A DNA stretch of 40,141 bases, from the NCBI GenBank assembly GCA_945957555.1, contig CAMFLX010000026.1, positions 1-40,141 on the forward strand, read 5' to 3'. Positions 35,272-40,141 of the stretch are shown here, piece after piece; the stretch's first letter is position 1; each line of letters begins with the position of its first letter. A program made the translations under genes and the position numbers. The notes beneath the pieces are model-generated. The model had not been told where the DNA came from. It saw only the letters and a list, made by a program, of their open reading frames with translations, and did not search any database. The stretch comes from an uncultured Cytophagales bacterium (GTDB lineage: Bacteria; Bacteroidota; Bacteroidia; Cytophagales; UBA9547).

Positions 35272-36354
35272 TTATATGGCGCCTCCAAATTTCTTTAGGG
35301 CGCTAATATGTGATGCAAAAGCTATACCAAAATTGGAGTAATCATGGTACGGAACTCCATATTCTTGTGCCGTTTCTTTTACAATTTTAGAAATCTTATC
35401 GTAGTGTACGTGACAAATCGTTGGAAATAGGTGATGCTCTACCTGATGATTTAATCCACCGCAGTACCAAGTTAAGAATTTGTTTTTAGTAGAGAAATTA
35501 CACGTAGTTTCCATTTGATGAATAGCCCAATTATTTTCTATAACATTTTCATCGCTTGGCAATGGATAATCGGTACTTTCCATTTCGTGAGCCATTTGGA
35601 AGATCAATGATAAAATCGTTCCTGCAATAAAGTGCATGATAAAGAAAGCCAAAAGGACTTTGTACCATACAATATGCATGATGAAGATTGGTAGAATAAT
35701 CATGTAAAAGATGTAGAAAGATTTAAAAATGACTAGCCTAAACAATTCTTTTGTAGGGGTACTATTGATTTTTTCCGTAAGCCCTTTAGATGTGTATTCT
35801 ATATATTGCCTAAAATCCTTGAACAAGAAAGAGATGGTGAGCAAACTATACAATGGTATGGCATAGATATGCTGATATTTATGGAACCATTTTTTTTCTT
35901 CGTGAGGAGAGAATATCAATATGAATCTGGATCTAATATCCTCATCATGACCTTGAATATTGGTATAAGTATGGTGAAGATAATTGTGCTGGATTCTCCA
36001 AGTAAAAGAGTTTCCTCCTACCAATGTCAGGGTTTCTCCTAATATTGAATTAATCAAAGGATTGTTCGAATAAGAGCCATGATTGGCATCATGTTGGATA
36101 GAAAGACCTATTCCGGCTACCCCTATACCCATGATTACACACAAGAGGAGTTTTAAGTATTCATAAGAACCGAAGTCTACGAATACGAGGAGCGCGTAGG
36201 GTACAAAATACATACACAGCATCACCACTGTCTTAACGTACATGGTGCCATTCCCTGTTTTCTGAATGTTATTTGTAGTAAAGTATTCTTCTACTCTTTT
36301 CCTAAGAGTTTTGAAGAAGTCTTGTTTGATGTGGCTAAACTTTGGACTATTCAT
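35272..36354 (-). CDS. Membrane fatty acid (acyl lipid/acyl-CoA) desaturase
   Basis: The protein has 360 residues. All three histidine boxes of the membrane di-iron desaturases are present: HDANH at 88-92, HNYLHH at 123-128 and QVEHH at 304-308. The glutamine in place of the first histidine of the third box is typical of front-end (delta-5/delta-6 type) desaturases, though no cytochrome b5 domain is fused. Four or more hydrophobic segments (about 40-60, 66-85, 205-230, 235-255) anchor it in the membrane. It would introduce a double bond into lipid acyl chains using oxygen and an electron carrier, adjusting fluidity. It is a single gene with its own promoter and terminator. Confidence 0.93.
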   Translation of the reverse strand: MNSPKFSHIKQDFFKTLRKRVEEYFTTNNIQKTGNGTMYVKTVVMLCMYFVPYALLVFVDFGSYEYLKLLLCVIMGIGVAGIGLSIQHDANHGSYSNNPLINSILGETLTLVGGNSFTWRIQHNYLHHTYTNIQGHDEDIRSRFILIFSPHEEKKWFHKYQHIYAIPLYSLLTISFLFKDFRQYIEYTSKGLTEKINSTPTKELFRLVIFKSFYIFYMIILPIFIMHIVWYKVLLAFFIMHFIAGTILSLIFQMAHEMESTDYPLPSDENVIENNWAIHQMETTCNFSTKNKFLTWYCGGLNHQVEHHLFPTICHVHYDKISKIVKETAQEYGVPYHDYSNFGIAFASHISALKKFGGAI

Positions 36355-36364
36355 AATAAGGCTC

Positions 36365-36395
36365 CAAAAGTACTTCTAAAAACTTAATTATCAAA
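36365..36395 (-). promoter_or_regulatory. Promoter of the desaturase gene, Bacteroidota type
   Basis: On the minus strand TTTG (36395-36392), exactly 19 bases, then TACTTTTG (36372-36365), a full match to TTG-N19-TAnnTTTG. The start codon is at 36354, so the leader would be only about five to seven bases. Confidence 0.65.
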
Positions 36396-36465
36396 ATTTC
36401 GAATCCCATTAAAATGGATAAATCTCTGATAGTGAGTTATAAAGGAAAATCAAAAATGATATATA

Positions 36466-38481
36466 TTACTTTATTTTTACGAAACGGGCTCGTCTGTTCT
36501 CCTTTTTTTCAGCAACTCCATCCACATTAAATTGATGTGTTTGTCCATAACCGGTAAATACTATTCTTTTTCTTGAAACACCTCTGGAGGTGAGGAAGTC
36601 ATAGACATTGTGTGCGCGTAACTCTGATAATCTTTTGTTGTACTCAAGGTCACCATCGTCATCGGCATAACCTTGTACCTCAATAGTAATATCAGGATTG
36701 TCTTTCATAACTTTAATGAGTTCATAAAGGACTGGGAAGTATTTTTTCGTAATCTTTGAATGATTATGTTCGAAATAGATATTGCCGAAAATATATTCTT
36801 TGTTGATGATCGCTGTATCAGCGTCTTCCTTTACTTTTAAAACCTCGAAAATACCTGTATCCTTTTTAGGTTCACGCTTGGGTTCCATTTTGTGGTAGGG
36901 TACTACCCAAGTTTTTTCTACAAATAAGCCAGTCTTCGTATTTTTATTGACGATCAGTGTGTCTTGGTAGATCAATTTGTCTCCCTTAAGTACAAATACA
37001 TCCAAGTCCTCACGATTTTTGACCTTCTTCTCAAAATTACCATTACTAAGGTTTTCACTAAAGGTATAGTCGCTCCTCTTGCTCTTGAACCGCACGGTAA
37101 GAGCCGAATCTACCACTTGTTTGGTTAAAGAATCCACCAAACTGATTTTGGCTAATACTTTGTCAACAGGTACTATCAAGTAAATGTCGCGCATGCCCAT
37201 GCCTCCATCCCTATAAGAGCTAAAGATTGCAAATTTTTTGTTCGGTGCCATGGAGTAGTAAATGTCATCGCTAGGTGAATTGATCGGGTAGGCCATGTTT
37301 ACAGGTTTCCCCCATTTGGTTCCGTCCCATTCAGACTTGAAAACATCGAAACCGCCCATGCTGTTGTGTCCTTGTGAGCTAAAGTACAAAGTCTTTTCAT
37401 CGTCGCTTAAAAAAATACCATCTTCGTTATACACAGTATTGATTTGAGTGCCTAGGCCCCTTGGTCGGCCCCATTTACCTTCAGAGGTTTTGTCCATGTA
37501 ATAAATGTCCAAGTCCCCTTGATCGGAAAACTTGTTAGAACTAAAGTAGATGCGGTTTCCATCTTTGCTGAGGAAGGCAGAAGATTCATAACTCATGCTG
37601 TTGAGCCCTTTCACAACTTTAGGTTTTGACCACTTTCCGTTTTCTTTATTGGCAATGTAAATGTCACCGTTCTTAGTAGATCTGTACATGACCATAGTGT
37701 TGTTGCCATTGGTGATTTGAGAGCAGGCATCGTGTTCTTTGGTGTTGAAGTCAGATTGGCCTGTTGGTTTCTGCCAAGAATTAGAATCCAACTTAGTTAC
37801 ATAGATATCTTCAAAATACTCGCCAGTAAAGGTTGCATTTTGTCCGTCTATGTTTTTGCGTGAGGTGAAATATAAAGTGCGTGAGTCTCCTTCTATGGTA
37901 GGGCTATGCTCTGAGAACATAGTGTTTAAAGATGCACCAGCATTTACGATTTCAAAGTCGTTAGCATTTCCCATAAGGGTTTTACCACTCTCACATTCTT
38001 TTATTTTCTTCTTGATATCGTCTTTTTCATCGCCTGTTACACTGAACAGCCTAAGCGCTTTGTTGTAATACTCAATGGCCTTATCAAACATGTAATTGTT
38101 ATGATAAGCCAATGCTTTCCAGTAAATGAGATCAGGGTGTATATGTGGGTTGATCTTCTCTATGGAATCTATGATCGCTAAACCTTTGGAAGGTGATTTG
38201 GATACTATATAGCAGATACCCAATTGGAAGGTCATTTTGTCCGTGTTTTGACCAAGTGCTTTTCGTTTTTCTATTACTTTTTCAAGATAGGGCAACGCGA
38301 CTATATAATTATCTTTGAATAACAGCTTTTTAGCTTTTCTATAGCTTGCTTTTGCATCAACACTTACTGGAAGGTGTCCGTCAACCGACTCTGTGGAAAA
38401 ATTGTATTGAGCAAGGCCAAAATGACTCGCCAATAGGGAAATTGAAATTATAAACTTAAAGAATACATTTATCACAGGCAT
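36466..38481 (-). CDS. TPR / PD40 propeller / OmpA-family protein (PorE-like architecture)
   Basis: The protein has 671 residues. A signal peptide (about 1-24, LLASHFGLA then Q) has no lipobox cysteine. Domains in order: TPR helices (about 45-165), a PD40/WD40-like propeller (about 180-440; repeats such as RTLYFTSRKNIDG, NRIYFSSNKFSDQGDLDIYY and KTLYFSSQGHNSMGGFDVF), a small beta domain (about 445-525, SLVDSLTKQVVDSAL) and a C-terminal OmpA peptidoglycan-binding domain (about 555-671, with GYADDDGDLEYNKRLSELRAHNV cut as GYADDDGD and NKRLSELRAHNV). That order and length match PorE (PG1058) of the type IX secretion system, which is a lipoprotein; this one lacks the lipid anchor. Generic OmpA-propeller proteins are the alternative. 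Confidence 0.88.
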   Translation of the reverse strand: MPVINVFFKFIISISLLASHFGLAQYNFSTESVDGHLPVSVDAKASYRKAKKLLFKDNYIVALPYLEKVIEKRKALGQNTDKMTFQLGICYIVSKSPSKGLAIIDSIEKINPHIHPDLIYWKALAYHNNYMFDKAIEYYNKALRLFSVTGDEKDDIKKKIKECESGKTLMGNANDFEIVNAGASLNTMFSEHSPTIEGDSRTLYFTSRKNIDGQNATFTGEYFEDIYVTKLDSNSWQKPTGQSDFNTKEHDACSQITNGNNTMVMYRSTKNGDIYIANKENGKWSKPKVVKGLNSMSYESSAFLSKDGNRIYFSSNKFSDQGDLDIYYMDKTSEGKWGRPRGLGTQINTVYNEDGIFLSDDEKTLYFSSQGHNSMGGFDVFKSEWDGTKWGKPVNMAYPINSPSDDIYYSMAPNKKFAIFSSYRDGGMGMRDIYLIVPVDKVLAKISLVDSLTKQVVDSALTVRFKSKRSDYTFSENLSNGNFEKKVKNREDLDVFVLKGDKLIYQDTLIVNKNTKTGLFVEKTWVVPYHKMEPKREPKKDTGIFEVLKVKEDADTAIINKEYIFGNIYFEHNHSKITKKYFPVLYELIKVMKDNPDITIEVQGYADDDGDLEYNKRLSELRAHNVYDFLTSRGVSRKRIVFTGYGQTHQFNVDGVAEKKENRRARFVKIK

Positions 38482-38648
38482 AAATATCGCTAAAAAATTG
38501 ATACGAATTAATCCAATTTACTCTTAAATACCAAATATCGGAGGAAAGTAACCCCTTATGGCCAGATGGGACTTCAAATACAACTTTTATTCTTTTGAAA
38601 ACGTAGAGCAATGTGTTTGTCTGGTTTTTAACTATTTATTAAAAGTTT

Positions 38649-39668
38649 ATGGATACCGTTGTTACCAAAGAAATATTGCCTTTAAGTCTTGAAGACAAGA
38701 AAGGCATCAGGAAAAATACGGTCATTAGTATTATTGCCGTAACCGTCATTGAGACCATTGCCTATCTCATGATGTTTAAGTTTATTGACACCTCAGACTT
38801 TGGGATAGGGCGAATGATCTTTTTTGGTTTCTTCTTGTTGGTTGGTGGGGTTATTGTATTCATTAATTTGAGTTCGTACTTCGATCAAAATAAGATTGTA
38901 TCCGTGGGTTATGTGACTAATAAGCGGAGTGAGACAAGAGGTGGTGGACGAAACAGCTCTTCTAGTACCAATTACTATTTTACATTGGGTAACGATGAGA
39001 TATCGGTAATGATCAATCATTATAGTCAAGTTGCCCTGGGAGATAAGATCAAGATGCATCAAACTAAGTGGAATAAATCAATCTTTAAAATCGAGATATT
39101 GGAGCCGGCGGTGGTTTCAGAAGTAGCACCAAGCGCTTATGAGATCAACAGATTGGAGCTGCATACCAAAGAAGATTATTTGGATAGGGAAGAAAAGGTA
39201 TTTGTTCGAGGGAAGTTGATGAAATTGTTGTTTTGGAGGGGTTTGGTATGGGGTGGTATTGCTTATGTATTGTACTACTTTTTTTTCTTGATCATATTCA
39301 TGGCATTGCCTAAGAATCTATTGACAGACTATATGTATTTTACCAAATACCTACCCCTGGCGATTTCATTAATAATCTACTTGGGTTTAAATAGAAAGAC
39401 CTATAAGGTGTTTAAAGATCTAAGTGAGGGTAAAAAGCTGATTTCTCCTAAGATCATCACGGATGTTATCGAAAACAATAAACCGATGGCGGGTAAAAAT
39501 ATTGTGATTACTAGTGGTAGGAGCGGTGTGTACCATTATGTGACAACACATGACAAGTCCTTTTATTCAATAAGTTCTGAAATGGCGGCTAATTTGAAAG
39601 GAGGGGCTAAAATAATGGTTCATGAATCATTATACAGTAAAATAGTACTTAAGGTCTTGGAAGGATAG
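38649..39668 (+). CDS. Four-helix membrane protein of unknown function
   Basis: The protein has 339 residues. Hydrophobic segments lie at about 24-44, 55-75, 197-220 and 233-248. The part between the second and third (about 80-190) is beta-rich and extracytosolic or cytosolic (SVGYVTNKRSETRGGGRN, then YYFTLGNDEISVMINHYSQ), and the C-terminal 90 residues form a second soluble domain. The beta part resembles DUF3592-type domains (a small-barrel variety between membrane helices), by pattern only. No enzyme motif. The gene stands alone, divergent from the OmpA-family gene and convergent with the TPR gene, and ends in a strong terminator. Confidence 0.75.
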   Translation: MDTVVTKEILPLSLEDKKGIRKNTVISIIAVTVIETIAYLMMFKFIDTSDFGIGRMIFFGFFLLVGGVIVFINLSSYFDQNKIVSVGYVTNKRSETRGGGRNSSSSTNYYFTLGNDEISVMINHYSQVALGDKIKMHQTKWNKSIFKIEILEPAVVSEVAPSAYEINRLELHTKEDYLDREEKVFVRGKLMKLLFWRGLVWGGIAYVLYYFFFLIIFMALPKNLLTDYMYFTKYLPLAISLIIYLGLNRKTYKVFKDLSEGKKLISPKIITDVIENNKPMAGKNIVITSGRSGVYHYVTTHDKSFYSISSEMAANLKGGAKIMVHESLYSKIVLKVLEG

Positions 39669-39696
39669 TATTTTCAAAAACATAAACGTATCAAAT

Positions 39697-39727
39697 AAAA
39701 AAGGGGAGCCATTTGCTCCCCTTTTTT
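39697..39727. terminator. Bidirectional terminator between the membrane-protein and TPR genes
   Basis: AAAAAAGGGGAGC (39697-39709), loop CATTT, GCTCCCCTTTTTT (39715-39727). Stem 7 GC-rich pairs plus A/T tracts on both strands. A textbook shared terminator for convergent genes. Confidence 0.9.
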
Positions 39728-40122
39728 ATTTGGCTAACTTCTCTTCGAAGTATGCTTTGTATTTTTTTGCATCGTTTGCCTTGTCTGAATTCGGATATTC
39801 AGTAATGATTTTGTTGTAAGCATCCACAGCTCCTTGGAAGTCATTAGCTTTCTCGGAAACTACAGCCAATTTGTACAAATATTCTGGCGTAAAATCTTTG
39901 TTGGGCTTGTACGCTGCAGCCTTCTCATAAAATGATTTAGCTTCTGCAAACTTATTCAGTTCTGAATTGGCGTCGCCTATCAATGAATAAGCTCTGGCTT
40001 GCAACAATACATCATTTGAGGAAAAGCTGCTCAGAAGGTCAATTGCCTTTTGGAACTCCCCTTTTTGTAAGTAAATATTACCAGCACAAAAAGATGCGAT
40101 ATTTGCTGCATCAGTATATGGG
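39726..40122 (-). CDS. TPR protein, C-terminal part (cut by the contig end)
   Basis: The true genomic part is about 131 residues plus stop; bases beyond 40122 are adapter. The apparent start MCIRDS is adapter-encoded and is not a real N-terminus. Three or so tetratricopeptide units are visible: NIYLQKGEFQKAIDLLSSF, ARAYSLIGDANSELNKFAEAK and KANDFQGAVDAYNKIITEYPNSD (given here as separate units), each with the usual small/aromatic TPR spacing. TPR proteins are scaffolds for protein contacts. The 5' part is outside the window, so domain order and any membrane anchor or signal are unknown. The gene ends within the shared terminator. Confidence 0.85.
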
Positions 40123-40141
40123 CTGTCTCTTATACACATCT
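40123..40141. other. Nextera/Tn5 mosaic-end adapter sequence (artefact)
   Basis: The last 19 bases are CTGTCTCTTATACACATCT, the exact reverse complement of the Tn5 mosaic end AGATGTGTATAAGAGACAG used in tagmentation libraries. It is not genomic. It makes an ORF open with MCIRDS, a well-known adapter signature. Confidence 0.97.

Noticed and set aside
40123..40139. MCIRDS as the N-terminus of the TPR protein
   Set aside because: These codons are the Tn5 mosaic end adapter, not genome sequence.
1..40141. CRISPR arrays, tRNAs, rRNAs, intact insertion sequences
   Set aside because: Looked for regularly spaced direct repeats, cloverleaf-like stretches and transposase motifs; none was found.

Overview
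The window is almost certainly chromosomal DNA from a Bacteroidota species, probably a Cytophagales-like gliding or T9SS-bearing organism. The sequence shows a full-length SprA (type IX secretion and gliding translocon), a Bacteroidota-type long SecA, a TPR/propeller/OmpA protein, a WG-repeat protein, an AT-leaning base composition and a few promoter boxes of the Bacteroidota form (TTG, about 19-20 bases, TAnnTTTG). It is one end of a draft contig: the last 19 bases are the Tn5/Nextera mosaic end, so the right edge is a sequencing artefact.

Region 1 (1-7765) looks like a defence or DNA-modification island. It holds the 3' part of a large protein of unknown identity and an overlapping PP-loop (PAPS-reductase-family, DndC/SspD/BrxP-like) enzyme. 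A tightly coupled three-gene unit follows: a kinase with two separate GHKL ATPase modules, an atypical receiver-domain protein, and a 248-residue protein I do not recognise. On the opposite strand are a group I cysteine desulfurase and a 54-residue excisionase-type helix-turn-helix protein, converging on the unit. Cysteine desulfurase plus PP-loop enzyme fits sulfur modification of nucleic acid (Ssp/Dnd-like). The kinase/receiver unit suggests that the system is signal-controlled. The kinase, receiver and 248-residue genes are visibly more AT-rich than their neighbours, as expected of an acquired module.

Region 2 (7900-10563) holds a secreted protein of unknown function, a sugar-type MFS transporter and a 366-base divergent intergenic region. 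Region 3 (10564-23338) holds secA-ruvA-sprA in what looks like one operon, putting the Sec motor next to the T9SS outer-membrane translocon, then a convergent rhomboid protease with extra soluble domains. Region 4 (23510-25755) has a Gfo/Idh/MocA oxidoreductase and a xylose-isomerase-like TIM barrel, a typical sugar oxidation/isomerisation pair, followed by a 185-base concentric palindrome.

Region 5 (26012-39668) is mixed chromosomal content: a family 2 glycosyltransferase, a 53-residue membrane micropeptide gene, htpG, a Vgb-like propeller, a ureohydrolase-fold protein with two metal ligands replaced, a WG-repeat secreted protein, anmK, a fatty acid desaturase with a well-formed promoter, the TPR/PD40/OmpA protein (PorE-like in architecture and length) and a four-helix membrane protein. 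Region 6 (39726-40122) is a truncated TPR protein gene cut by the contig end. No tRNA, rRNA, CRISPR array or intact insertion sequence was seen.
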